64,000 nt of DNA from Phallus indusiatus (Eukaryota; Basidiomycota; Agaricomycetes; Phallales; Phallaceae), in assembly GCA_027605045.1 (NCBI GenBank), contig JAQFWX010000039.1, positions 186,001 to 250,000 of the forward strand. Direction: 5' to 3'. The notes beneath the pieces are model-generated. The model was not told where the DNA came from and did no database searches. It saw only the letters and a program-made list of their open reading frames with translations. A program made the position numbers and the translations under genes. Shown here one piece after another: positions 37,201 through 50,389 of this stretch. How positions within the stretch are numbered: position 1 is the stretch's first letter; the number at the start of each line of letters is the position of its first letter.

Positions 37201-39830
37201 TCAAGCTTACAGATATTGAAACAGAGCATTCGATTCATCAATTTGAGACAAGCTAGTGTCATCCCGGTTTGGTTTGAGGTGTCGACATAGTACTCATTCG
37301 TTTCTTCGCCAATTTGTTTGGAAGCGAAAAAATCGAACAAGGAGGTGTGAACCGGTCGCACTGGAATAGACGTGTCGTGGACACCGATAAAAAAAGAACC
37401 AAACGGAGTGAGTATTGATTCGATATCTTCAATAAAGTTGAAAATATTTTGCAACGCATTGATCGACAAAGGTTCCCGCGCAGTTATGATTACACCTACG
37501 ATCATCTTAAATTCTTCGATAAATTCAGCGTCTTGGCATTCTGTTTGACTTGAAATGATTTGGTGATATAGTCCATATAATGACGAAGACGAGGTTGAGA
37601 CGCAAGTTTTCCATTTCTTCTCTACCAGTTTTGAACGTGTCACCGTGGGATCAATGAATTGACAGGCTGTCTGCGCCCACTGGAAAAGGCCTTCGGCACG
37701 CTTGGCTAGTAGGCTGTCCCAATCTCTGTCTATCTTGTCCAGGACTGATGATATTGGAGCAAGATAATTCGAGACATAGGCTTGAATATCACGACGCGTT
37801 TCCTCTGCATCGATCTCGCCCATCCGTTGACATGGAATATAGAATTTTTGACATCCACCCTCAATCTCCTGTTCTGGACGAGTGGTCACAATAATACGAT
37901 AATTCTTCGGAAGCTCAGACCATTTGTGGAAAAGAATGTTCAGAATATCCTTGCGTTCATTACGGTTTCCACTTTCATCTAACGCGTCCACAACGACAAC
38001 TACGGGTCCAATGGTCGCCACACTTTTCGACGGCTCAACAATAAGTCTTTCAAATTGCGTTCGTGGATCCTCGTTCCTCCTGACCGCAGTATCGGGAATA
38101 ATTTTCAGTAGTTCTGTTCGCCAGGAGGTATCGCCATCTGCCAAGTCGCGGGATATCGTGCTGAAAAGACAGTTCCGTCTGTTTGGGAAACTCCTGCTGA
38201 AACAGAACAAGGACCCAAGTCTATTTTGTTCCTTGAATATTCCAGCGATGGTATGCGCTATGGCTGTCTTTCCTACCCCTGCCTGTCCACTCAGGACAAG
38301 GACCTGTGGCGATGCGTCGTCGTTAATACATTTTAATATTTTGTCGATCAGCGATTGACGAGTTCCCAGTAGGCAACCTTTTCCGGGGAGAGGCAGAGCA
38401 CCAGCATAAGGCATATCATTGAGCAAAGTTAAACCAGCTTTAAAACGAGATCAATGATACAGGATAACCCCGAAAAATTTACTTTGCTTACTGGTGTCCT
38501 CAAGCACGCGAAGCGTTACAATATTCGTTTCAAGATTGATCGAATCCCTCATAGCATTCATAAGGTGATCGAGTTTGTCGTTGAAATCTTGAATTTTGCC
38601 ATCCATACTCCCGCCGATTTCCTTAATTATATTTTTGACTGAAGCTTCAAAATCAGATGTCGGATACACAATTATATGATATAGTGAGAATCACAACCTG
38701 TCCTTTCGTTCCCATATGCTTGTATGAAATAGGCACACTCAATGGTTTGCCGAACCAGCACTGAGAGTGTCATAGACCATCGGCTCGTAGAGGGGTTTGT
38801 AAACTGCATTGCGGACTGGGTTGTAGACATGGTCACAGTAAGCGTGCGAAGCCGCTCCGCGTCCATAATGTATTCGTAGATATTCTTGAGTTTTACACAT
38901 AACTGCTTAACTTTGTCATCACGGCTTTTTTTTGCAATAATTGTCTGGAAAAAATCAACATATATGACTCGTCATGTCCACTCCTTTTACCTTTGGAATG
39001 ATAGATAGAATACTCCACGCTACTTTTAAATATAGGTTTATCTAAAAAGAGCTTTAGTGAAGAATGAAGATATGGTTGCTAGAGAAATCACCTCGGAAAC
39101 TCCATCCATCACTTTCATAAAAGCTTGAAATGTATCGACAAATGATGTCCAAGTCTTTTCATTGTCATCGTAGGCTTGAGTTGTGGGATTGTTGGCGGCA
39201 TCAGCTGGGGCTTTTCGGGTCGGCAGTCGTCCTGCTGATGCCTGTTCTACCACTCTCGAAACGACGTCAAGCTCAGGTATCTTCTCGATGCTGAATGTTA
39301 ATTGACATTCTTCAGCAACATCTAATTTGCATAAACCTGCGATTGTGTGAATATTAGACTAGGGCAATTTCAGGTAATATTTACTTACCAGAGCTATTTT
39401 GCATCTCGAGCAGGTCGATTGCCCTGTGTTCGCACGAGCCAATTGTAATGTTCTTTGGGAATCGTTTATTACGGACAATAAAAGTCAAGCAAGTACCGTC
39501 ATTGATATCACCGACACTAAATCATGAATACGAGATGAATTTGAAAAAGGTTGCTCTGACATACAAAATGAGAGGCTCGTTCCAAACCACGCGAACGTTA
39601 TCATCCTGATCCTTTTTCCTAGCTTCAACTTCCGGAGTCTCGTTTTCTTTTATGCCACATTTAATCACCACCTTGAACGGAGTATCATATCTCGTTGGGG
39701 GGTTAAGCAAACAGAGATCTTAAATAATGCAAAAAAGTGATGAAAAAAGCGAAATTTTGAATGAGAAACTCTAAAGTTACTTACTGAGTATTGTTATACC
39801 CTCCGAAGAATTTTTCGTCGAGTCGGTCAT
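34286..39830 (-). CDS. NLR-like C2 / Goodbye-like / NACHT / WD40 protein, copy C
   Basis: Most diverged member. Exons: 39785-39830, 39565-39718, 39389-39516, 39092-39336, 38991-39041, 38698-38944, 38492-38638, 36948-38437, 34610-36897 and 34286-34563. Starts MTDSTKNSSEG with no zinc-finger leader, then the C2-like LCLLNPPTRYD, the Goodbye-like helices, and NACHT with Walker A GQAGVGKT and Walker B VVVVVDALDES. The propeller is one uninterrupted exon of over 750 codons (GEFCVWNYVTGERLV), lacking both the A/D intron and the matching B/E insert. Exon 38698-38944 has 33 extra bases against the other copies. The final junction is off by one with standard sites, as in A, although the last exon frame (NGWVLGLQGEILFWVP) is conserved. 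A 17-bp palindrome lies about 260 bases upstream. Confidence 0.83.
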
Positions 39831-40088
39831 GATTAAAGTACCACTCAGCGAATGTAGTGAGTAATAAGTATGAGTGGCAAAAGCAGCGCTTGAATGCCTC
39901 TACTGGTAGCGCAATCTGCCATCATTTCACACATTTCGCTTTTCTTTTGTGGCGGTGAAGACACAGCAAACCCTCTGAATGTTCGCTTCTTTTCAGATAA
40001 TTCTCAGGATAAATTTGCAATCTTCCTACGGTAGCATCGCAGGTGCTAATTAGGAAAGTAAGCAAAAAGTAAGCCGGCCATTACACGG

Positions 40089-40105
40089 CAAGTCACAGTG
40101 ACTTG
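40089..40105. promoter_or_regulatory. 17-bp perfect palindrome upstream of copy C
   Basis: CAAGTCAC-a-GTGACTTG, about 260 bases before the copy C start codon. Copy D has only a half-like version (caagtcacctagtcac, near 50773). Could bind a dimeric regulator; function is inferred from symmetry only. Confidence 0.3.
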
Positions 40106-40195
40106 TCACCCAAAATTCAAACTCAGTTGCCAAAGAAAGCTCTTCGCAAAACTTTTCGACCAGCTTGGGAATTTATAGTTTTGGTAGGCCTGGTC

Positions 40196-40840
40196 GTAGT
40201 GGTGGATCAATGACGCATGTTCACGAAGACGCATGTTCGCGAAGACGCATGTTCGCGAAGACGCTACTAGTCGGCATTCTCATTGGCTGCAGGTTCCTAT
40301 ATTTTGCAAAATGTCTAGGATGTCTGTAACGTGAGTCGTTCCTCATGCACATGCGCCTTCGTCTTTCATCCTTTTTTGCAAGGTCTACGCCTCTGAGGCG
40401 CAATATATCCCCATCATTGGCAAATGTCAACCTTTAGTCAGCCTTGCCAGATGTTGCTCTGAACCTGATCAACGCGGAAGCCGTCTGAGCGTGCAGTGTG
40501 CACCCAAACACGATGGCTATAACCCAACCCAGCGTAGCTTACGGCCACGGTCTGTTTGTAAGTTGCCAATATTTTCAATATTCTGTACCACAGCAAACGT
40601 GCTTTCCATCTAATACTCTTCCGTAGATGACTTCCATTATCGCCGATACTAGCAATTTGCGCGTCTCATACACACCCGTTTTTGCGTACATTGTTACGCT
40701 GTCATTACTCGGTCCTATGCTTCTCACCTCTTTCCGCATATTGAAATGGAGCAGAGACAGCGGTGCTCTCATTTGTGTTCTCTACGACCGTGTCATTATC
40801 ACAGTTCGGTCTACATCCACACCTCTCGAGATCGTCCCCT
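40196..40840. repeat. Flank block X, copy between C and D
   Basis: Shares ggcattctca, atgtctaggatgt, ctctgaggcgcaa, cctgatcaacgcggaagcc and cattactcggtcctat with the copy 3' of E, and less with that 3' of B. A frame of 120 codons at 40627-40989 is not preserved in the other copies. Confidence 0.6.
40212..40264. repeat. 16-bp tandem repeat, 3.3 copies
   Basis: Unit gacgcatgttcgcgaa, three full copies plus gacgc, with one base different in the first unit. It is an expansion inside block X; the other X copies lack it. Confidence 0.8.
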
Positions 40841-42800
40841 TCCTGGTCGTGGTTGTCATCGCGCACTATCACTACATGCGTCACCCTTCTTCCAAATACA
40901 GAACTGACGGATCTAACATGAACTGGCAATGGTGCCTGGTGGAGACGGCCTCATGTTTCGTCCTCGCCCTACATGCTCCTTACGGTTAGTGTGCCTATGT
41001 CAAGGAGTCATTCCAACATGGTCTTGAAATGAAGAAGACAGGGCCTGTTTTGCGTCGATCAAACCCAAGCAACTGGGATCCGTAGATCATCCTAAAACTT
41101 TCATCGACGCGGACCTGGTCAAAAACGAATACGGATGCACTCATGGCTGGAGGGACAATCCTTAACTACTCAACGCTTTAGACCTCTCATCGACCATCGC
41201 CTTCCGCTGAAAGAAATAGCGCTCTTCTCTTTCAGTTTGCCAAGTAGTATTTTGATAGATCGCCAATGTATGTACCTCTGTCTTCTACCTTATATAAAGC
41301 TTAGTTATCCCTAGTAATGCATTATAATTCCCACCCCCTTCATTCGCTGCAGTCACAAACAGTTCAGCTGAGACTGCTTAAAGACGCGTGGCATTCACTG
41401 TACTGCACCCAGCCCTTATCCCGTCGTACTGTTGTGAGCACATCCGTGTCTAGAAGGATTCAAGCACAGCAGTATAACGCGGGTTTGTCTTTTTGTTCAT
41501 CTCTTGGATGCTTACTCATCTATGAGTTGGTAAAGGTTTCTGGCTGTACAGCAAAACATGCATATGCGCAAACCGCCTCTTCAGCGCTAGTCAACATTCG
41601 GACCGACAACAAATGACCATACATGAGATACGTGGTACCCTCGAAAGCGATCGGCCAAGCTCGCGACGAACACCGACGTTATACAGCCGTCTACCAATGA
41701 CCTGGTGATGTCTTGGAAATGGGTGGTTCATTTTAGTCGAAGAGGGCAGTGCTAAACTGCCAGAACCATCCAGCATAACCCAAATCCTATTTGTCGCTCG
41801 TACGTTTCTCTCCCTTCAACCGGCTTTGTGATCTTAGCTCTTTTACTAAAACGGATACTTTTCTGACCGCAGATGTCACTACATGAATACAGTCATTATA
41901 TTCAAATCAGAATATGGATTTGGGTGAAGATTGTTATATGGCTTTATGGCACGGATGGTGGGGATGGCATTGGCTGGTATCTTCGGACAACGCCGTATAC
42001 TCTCACTTCCGTAAGTGGCTGATGTCATACGAGAAACGAACCTCTTCGCATCAATACCGATATGATGTAGCTTACCCTCGTGTTGTGGTCAACATGCCTA
42101 CTCCATTGATGACCTCAGTATAACGTGGACTTTTGATCAAGACACCAAAGCTTTGTACATCGCTTCGCTTATCTCATCAAATGAACCGAAGCAAGACGAA
42201 TATACAGATCTTCTCAACGCAATCGGAATTCATCAGGTGTAAATGCTGGGTATTTAAGGCGACATTAGACTCAATTTCTCCAGACGCCTTCTGATAAAGG
42301 ATACAACATTTCTTCGCGGCTCAGTAATGGGTTGCCAATGCGTATATAGTCGGTATTCTAGGCCTGTTCATTTGATAGGCATCAATGTTTACGTGCTCTT
42401 CTAATCGCAGTTCGACCACACGAGATCGATGACTAGGCCCAAGTGATGAATTCAATTATCCTCGATTACTACATGGTACATACAGTTATAACATCCATGA
42501 AGACTCTCGTGGATACTGATGCTTTGACAGCTGCCATACACTGATAGCGCGCTCAACCGGCGGCGAATGGGAGACATTGACAGAACTCTTGAATTTTCGT
42601 TCAGTATATAATTCCGCACTCTCTGACGAGCTATTCGAGAACGACTTCAAAGTCAAATAATAAATAATATACTTCTCCAATTTGACATATCCGGTACAAA
42701 AATGTGGGAAGTAAATTACAAATAGTTCTCAGTAGTACAAATCATACCCGTCTGTGTACACCTTTATACAAATGACATATGTTCGACGTTCCGTGCCACA
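40841..42800. other. Intergenic region 3' of copy D
   Basis: Decayed sequence with a weak Y-like stretch at about 41310-41620. No coding frame has paralogue support. Confidence 0.5.
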
Positions 42801-45800
42801 TTAATCATCTCTTGACCTACATTTCGCCCAATTGGAACCATGTACAAAATCTGTAAAATTTAGTTTTGTGATGTTTTGGTGGGGTATATGCATCATGCAT
42901 GGAAACCAGAATTGCTTTCTTTTATTTTCTGGAACCCAAAACAAAAGTTCACCTTGCAAACCTAAAACCCATCCATTATCCATATGGGCGAAAGCGGGAA
43001 ACGAAGCTTTATTCCAGGCCATTAATGCGTAATCCAATATCTCCGTCTTGTTAGAGATCGGTATTCTGAATGTCTTTATAAGTGAACCTGAAATAAATTG
43101 AATATATCTGATACTAAACCTACCTTTCAATGCCGGTACCATCGGCGTCCGAGTCGGTCACTGCAGGAGCGCTGTACAGAACGGACATTGTCTCGTACGT
43201 ATCCAAGTCCCAGACAGAACATTGTGAAGAGTTTCTAATCGAATCTACTAGGTGTCCATTGCTCAGAGCTAGAGCCTTTATATTCTCCGGGTTGAACGGA
43301 TACCGAATTGGCTTCATAATCGTTTTTTTGGTTTCGATGTCCCAAATATTTAACAGTCCGGTTTTTTTGTCGATATCTGCATTCGACGCTGTTATGATAG
43401 AATTTGAATCGTTAGAAAACCACAACTTTTCAATGGGCTGATTCAACGACGGTTCTTTGAGCGATACTCCAGCCCGAGTGTCCGTGTCGAGCAGTATCAC
43501 TTCATCGTTGTGTGTCCATGTCAAATACTTCCCATTGGGTGATAGTCGTCTTGCAGTATCGTGGCGTGAGGATTGAATCGAGGCCACCCTTGCTCCCGTT
43601 GATGCATTTAGGATATCGACATTTTCCTCTGACATGCATATGATGTATTCCTCGCTGGCTGAACACGCCACTATCGTGCTAAAGAAGAGCCTTGTATCGA
43701 ACGTGAGTTGCGCAACTTTGTCGCCTGATTCGCATTCCCAAACTTCCCCTTCATTTCCTTCTAAAATAGCGAATTGGGTATCTCGCACGGAAATAAGAGG
43801 ATTTGCTCTGTCATGTATAATTAGCCGACAACTGGAAGAGACCTCGGATTTTATTTGATCTGAAATAATAGTTCAACTGTTTGATATACATAAAGTGCCA
43901 ATTGGAACATGAATCTACTCACTGGTGCGAATATCCCATATCTTGATAGTCTTGTGTTCGGTGAAAATAAGATATTTGCCCAAACACAAATGTGTGGAAA
44001 ATGGATAGTCTGGTCCGCATACAACTATCTCACCTTCTTCATCCCAGAGACAGAGTCCACTCCTTGCATTGACGTATGCCGCACGCACATTTTTCTCATC
44101 AGGAGAAACACTGACAAGCCCATTGGATTCACTGAGTTCGACGTCAAAAACAATCATGTTTGTCGCAGTATCCGATATTTGGAGGTGATCGCTATAGAAG
44201 GTGTCCCAATACTTGAGGATGAGATATGCGCCCCGTAACCAAATTTCGTGAATTCCTTGAATATCCGGGCCATGCGAATGACTGGTCTCTGTAGATTTAT
44301 CCCATTGTCGAACATGAATTGCACCATCAGGGGTGCGCAATGCAATTGATTGGGAATCATGTGAAAACCCCATGCTGAATATCCTGTCGTCTACATGGGA
44401 TTGACTGATTAGTTCTCCTGTAGACACATTCCAAATCGAGTACACATTTTGGCAGGTAGAAAGGAGATATTGATCATCGGGGGAAAGGTGAAAGCTCGGG
44501 GTCCACGTCTCACATTTAATCTCGATGATAGTGTTTCTCCTTAAATCCCTGATCTCTATGGATCTACAATTTTTTGGAAAGGCAATGTAGTTGTCGGTCA
44601 GTGCCAGATCCCCTTCATCATAGCGGGACACGACATCCAGCATGTCATAGTTCCGAGTATTCCATATGTGCACATCCGTGTCATACTGCATGTTAACCGT
44701 ATAGGAAGGCGGGCCCGCGGCTACAGGAATTGGCACGCTAAGATACTGATCATCTTTCGAGTTCCGATAAAGGGCAATCCAGTCTCCTTTGGGTGAAATT
44801 GCGGCGGAATTAAAAGTAAAACGCCCCTCAAACGTTTCCACCATCCGATGACTTTTTCGATCGAATACATGTGTGTCCTTGTTTGTGCACCAGACTATAA
44901 AGCACCCGTCCGAAGACATCGTACAAAAATGACACCCCACACCGGCCTCCTTATACTTCTCTATGCTGGCCACCTTTGTTATCATATTCCATACCAGGAT
45001 ATCACCGCCGTAAAAACAGCAGTAAATCAATTCTCCATCAGGGGAAAACACGACGTCGGAGACTCCACTGTAACGCCAGTCATCGAACAAACGATTCCGA
45101 TTATTTACGTATTCAGAACGAATCTTTGTGACAGGTCGGTCCCCTGTTAAATAGTCCCATACCCAAAATTCACCTCTGTCTGATCCAGTTGCGATATATC
45201 TGCCTTTTGGAGAAAATGCAAGCGCAACAGGAGTTCCGGCTGAACCATGCCTTTGGGTGATACCGTTTTTGTGTGTAGAACTGACGGGTTGGCCGACGTC
45301 AAACGTGAACAATCGAGGATACCTTGAAAGGTATTTTCTGAACACAAACGAATCGGTGGGAGTAAAGGGAAGACAGGAGAGATAGAGGTGTGGGGTGCTC
45401 TCCGTCATCGTATCTCCGAAATCAAAACCAAACTCCCATGTATCCATAGCATCTGCAGCTAAATTTCCGTCTCCATCCTACCACCTCGTTCAGCCATTTA
45501 TTAGGTCACAAGTAAAAAAAACACTCACTTTGCACCAGTTCATTATTTCTCGCATCGTCACGCAGCCTCGATCAACCGCAGCCAATAAACTGAGTACCTC
45601 AAAATAATACAACAATTTATTATCCATTAATTTCCGAATTTCGCGAACAAGTTCCTCGCTATGTGCTGACGATTGCAGATGAAAGCCCCAAAAACGACAC
45701 GAATATGACAAATGCAATGGAATGGCTTTCTCGACCCGTGAATGGAAACCGGGTAATATGCAATTCCGCAGGTGTGATGTCTCCAGGTTACATATATTGA

Positions 45801-47366
45801 AGCGAAGCTTTTGATTCATCAGTTTGAGACAGGCCATAGTCATCCGATCTTGGTTTGAGGTGTCGATGTAGTATTCATTGGTTTCTTCGCCAATTTGTTT
45901 GGAGGCGAAAAAATCGAACAAGGAGGTGTGAACCGGTTGCACCGGAATAGAGGTGTTATGAACGCCAATGAAGAAAGAGCCAAAAGGGGTAAGTATGGAC
46001 TCGATATCGTCGATACTGTCAAAGATATTTTGCAGCGCATTGATCGAGAGAGGTTCCCGCGCAGTTATGATCGCGCCTACAATCGTCTTGAACTCTTCAA
46101 TAAAATCAGCGTCCTGGAATTCTGATTGACTTGATATAATTTGATGATATAATCCATATAACGACGAAGACGAGTTTGATATGCAAGTTTCCCATTTTTT
46201 CCCTACCAATCTTGAACGTGTCACCGTGGGATCAATAAATTGGCAGGCTGTCTGTACCCATTGGAACAGGCCCTCGGCACGCGTCGATAGTGTACTGCGC
46301 CAATTCTTATCTATTTCATCCAACTTCGGTGATATTTTATCCAGACGTTTCGAGACATAGGCTTCAATATCATGACGCGTTTCCTCCGCATCAATATCAC
46401 CCATCCGTTTACATGGAATATTGAATTCTCGAATTTGAGCTTCAATGTCCTGTTCCGGGCGAGTGGTGATTATGAGACGATAGTTTTCGGGAAGCTCTCT
46501 CCATCTTCCGAAGAGAAATGTCAGGATTTCCTCGCGTTCATTACGGCTTCCACTCTCATCCAACGCGTCCACGACAATAACTACAGGTCCGATAGTGACC
46601 ACATTTTTCGAAGGTTTGAGAATAAGTTCTTCATATTGTGTTTTGACATCTTTCTTCCTCCGAACAGCAGAGTTGCTGTTAATAACCTTCACTAATTCTT
46701 CCCGCCAAAGGGTGTCACCGTCGGCCAAGTCGCGAGATATGGTGCTGAAAAGACAATCGCGCCGGTTTTTAAAACTTCTATTGAAACAGAACATGGATCC
46801 CAGTCGATTTTGATTTTGGAGAATCCCAGCTATGGTATGTGCCACTGCAGACTTCCCCATCCCAGCTTGTCCACTCAGTACGAGTATTTGCGACGATGCG
46901 TCGCCATTAACCCATTCAAATATCTCATTGATCAACGTCTGACGAGTTCCGGGTAGACATTCTTTGCTGGGAAAAAATCCAGCCTCTGAGTCGTAGGGCA
47001 TTTCTCCAAGCAGTATTAATTCATCTTATAAGGAAATCATGAATGATCGACAACGGCATGTAGCCTTTGACAATAATTAACATACTCAGTTCAACAATTT
47101 TTTCAGATACGCGAAGTGTTACGACACTTGTTTCGAGATTGATTGAGTCCGTCATAACCTTCATGAAGTGGTCAAGTTTGTCGTAAAAACTTTGGATCTT
47201 GTCATCCACACTCCCGCTAATTCCTTTCATAACGTTTTTAACTAGAGCGTGGAGATCAGATTTGATTCCATCATGGCATAATATCGAGAAAAACACCGAA
47301 CCTGCGTTTTCCTTGCTGTACGCTCGAATAAAATATGCACATTCAATGGTTTGTCGAACAATCGTG

Positions 47367-47704
47367 TGTCGCAAAAATCGAAAGTGCCTGATATTGGCAT
47401 ATCAGGCCATAAGTCCGGTCAGACGAGGTCTGCCTGATCTAGCCTGACGGCCTGATCAGATCGAGAAAATGGATTTGAGCACGCGAATGCATATCTGGAT
47501 AGCGACTTTCTGATCTGCCTGACGGTGTCTGTATCTGAGAGAGGGATTTCAGTATCTGCAGGCTTGTTTCCTGAATCTGTTTTCAGCTTCCATACTAGCT
47601 CAATCTTAATACAGATCAGCTTCAGACCACTCGCACAGGATTTTATAAGTAACAATAAACGTATATTTTTATAACCACGGGTAATTAAATGATAGTAACA
47701 TCAC

Positions 47705-47736
<32 letters not shown>

Positions 47737-49314
47737 CAAAATTATACTCAAACAATGTGTTATACTACAAAATACTCGACGCTAGACGCCTTAGTGATTA
47801 TCTACAAGACGCAGTTAGTCAATGTCTTTGCGTAATGAGAGCGCGCACTCACGACACTTCGTTTTTGCTAGCAATGGTAGGAGAACGAGGACAAGAGTGA
47901 TGGGCTAGTGGAGCACCGTCGAAGTCTTATATACCTTCACCAATGTGGAGCGGCCCCAACCAGCGTCTAATACCCCGTCATAGGTCCGTCCGGTCCCGTT
48001 TTGGAAAATTGTCGTCTCAATTATGCGTCTAGTCCGCAGTGCGCACACCCTCTCATAGCTGCACTTTTCGCCATATCAATAAAGAAAATGTCCTAAAAGA
48101 TCACCGACGACTCGGAGGCCGAACCTGACACGGACAGTGAAGTTATACCAGTATTAGGAGAAAAATCAAACTCTGTAAGTGATCTTGTCATGTAGACAGT
48201 AGCTGAATGTCGTTGTGCTCAGTAGGTGTTTACAGGGATGCTTTAAAGATTCGGAGACGGTAGAAACTCTGTGCGATTCCAGAAAACAGAGCAATAATGA
48301 ATGTGATATGCTCAAGACAACGAAGCATCTTCGGTTTCATAAGTAGATTTCGACCAAGGTAATCATAGTACGTCTTTTCTCAACGTTGCGCCAAATAATG
48401 AGGGCATTTAGCTCTCCGTTGTTCCGCAAACACTTGCTTCTCATCCCCCCATTCCCAAGCATAAAGCTTTAAAGTCTCAGGAAGATGAAGGAATCAGAGC
48501 TTTACAGATTATCAACAAGCGCGTATTTGAAAGTATAAGTAATGTATTGGAAAAGAAGTTGTAATACAAAGTTTATTCAGATTGATTCCTATATCGAATT
48601 GTGACTACATCAGTGTTTCTTAGAACGATTGCTACGGTGGACTTGAGGGGACACATTATCATTTGCAGATTCCAACAGGACGGCCTTTTCGTCTCTTCTT
48701 CCTGTCATCTCTGCTGCGTCTTACTTAACGAAAAGATCCTCGATGACAACGGGAAAAAACAATTATCATATTCTTTTTTTTGTTCAGTTCCTTACATATC
48801 CTATATCTTTTGGCCGACTTCATGGTTTGTTCCAGTTGCACAAATTTCCTGGCGTCTACCACGATATCGCTTTAATCACTTACCTTGACCCCTCTTCGTG
48901 GAAACTCAAAACAAAATGGGAAGCTGCTGCGTCTCTGAGGAGAAAACAAAGTCTGATCTCGTGTTCGTCAAATATCTCATTTGAGGGTGCCATATGATTC
49001 CGGCATTCGAGAAGTCAAAGAGGATTTTCTATCTCAATGACTTGGTTGATTCAGACTCTTTTTTGCGATTTTATTTTGATCAACGGCTCCGTCAGACAGA
49101 CATCACAATTTATTGCTCAATTCCATGTATCTACAACCTAATAAACGTTTATTCAAATTTTGTTATTCTGATACGGCCGGATATGAAAACTCCAATTCAT
49201 ATCCGACCCGGTCAGCCCTGGTCAGCCCCAATCGCGCCTTCAGGCTGCGCCAGTCCCCGTCAGCCTCCGTCAGATTTCGGCCTCCTAGATCCGGCGGTTT
49301 CGATTTTTGCGACA
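47367..49314. mobile_element. TIR DNA element, 1948 bp, inserted in copy D
   Basis: Ends are perfect 17-bp inverted repeats, TGTCGCAAAAATCGAAA on the left and its reverse complement on the right, continuing imperfectly for about ten more bases. A 2-bp TG is duplicated at the target, and the empty site is seen in copies B and E. Both subterminal regions are rich in cctgac/ctgatc motifs, possible transposase sites. The interior has only short frames (up to 95 codons) with no transposase motif, so it looks non-autonomous. The superfamily is unassigned. Confidence 0.85.
47706..47733. repeat. 7-bp tandem repeat inside the TIR element
   Basis: Four copies of ctatgga in a row. Confidence 0.8.
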
Positions 49315-50389
49315 TGGAGAGTATCGTGGACCACCGAGTTGCAGACTGGGTCGTGGCAAAAAGCTCGTGAAGCCTTTCCGCGTCCGTAATGTATTCGTAG
49401 ATATCTTTCAATCTTTCACATAATTGTTTGACTTTGTCATTGCGGTTTTGTTTTGCGATAATAGTCTTGCAAAACCAATATTATTTAGCTCGTTCTGTGA
49501 GAAAAAGAATGTGCTCTTTACCTTTGGAATAATAGATAGAATATTCCATGCTACTTTCAGATATACGTTGATCTCAAAAAAGGGCTTGAGCGAAGGATAA
49601 ATATATGTTTGCTAATGGAGTTACCTCGGAAACACCATCCATTACCTTCATAAAAGCCTGAAATGTGTCGATAAACGATGTCCAGATCTTCTCGTTGTCA
49701 TCGTAAACTTGCATCGGGGGATTTATACCATTGATAACTAAGATGGCTTCAACTATGACTGTATGAGTCGGTAGTGACCCTGTTGATGCTTGTTCTACCA
49801 TTCCCGAAAGGACGTCAAGTTCAGAGATTTTTTCAATGGTGAATGTTAATTGACGTCCTCCTACGAATTCTAATTTGCACGAACCTACAATTGTATAAAG
49901 ATTAGACTAAAAAAAATGTCTTTGGTGATATAACTAACCGGAACTGCCTTGCATCTTGAGTAGGTCGATAACCCGGTGTTTGCACGAGCCGATTTGAATA
50001 TTCTTTGGTGGGAATATTTTAGTCCGAACAGCAACAACAGTCAAGAGGATGTCATCAGCGATATTTACGGCACTAAATCACAAATATAAGATGAAATTTT
50101 AAACTTCTAAAAGGTTGATTCTGACATACAAACTGAGAGGCTCGTTCCAGACCACGCAAGTGTTATCGTGGCTAGCTACACTTTCTGGAGTCTCGTTCTC
50201 TTTAATGCCTTGTTTTATCACTATCTTGAACGAAATATTGTTTTTGAACCGAGGATTAAGCAAGCAAAGATCTTAATAAATCAGAAAAGTCCCGAGTGGA
50301 AAAAGATTAGAAACTTTGAATGAGAAACTTCAAAGTTACTTACTAGATATTTTAATACCCCCCCACGAGTTGTTCGTCAAATCGTCCAT

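Larger units (their letters stand above)
42801..50389 (-). pseudogene. NLR-like C2 / Goodbye-like / NACHT / WD40 gene, copy D, split by a mobile element
   Basis: Exons: 50344-50389, 50130-50271, 49939-50072, 49625-49884, 49522-49572, a split exon 49315-49465 plus 47302-47366, 47086-47241, 45529-47024, 43923-45477, 43124-43859 and 42801-43087. Starts MDDLTNNSWGG like C, with no zinc-finger leader. NACHT has Walker A GQAGMGKS and Walker B VVIVVDALDES. The split exon carries a 1948-bp TIR element. Its two parts sum to 216 bases; removing the 2-bp target duplication gives 214, exactly the length in A, B and E. Read-through enters the element and stops at about 49163. Everything downstream stays open, so a recent break, a split gene or splicing-out of the element are all possible. 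Mosaic: C-like up to about 45890, A-like after. Confidence 0.83.

Noticed and set aside
48601..48997. Open frames of 84-95 codons inside the TIR element
   Set aside because: No transposase motif such as DDE spacing or a zinc finger, and they overlap each other in different frames.
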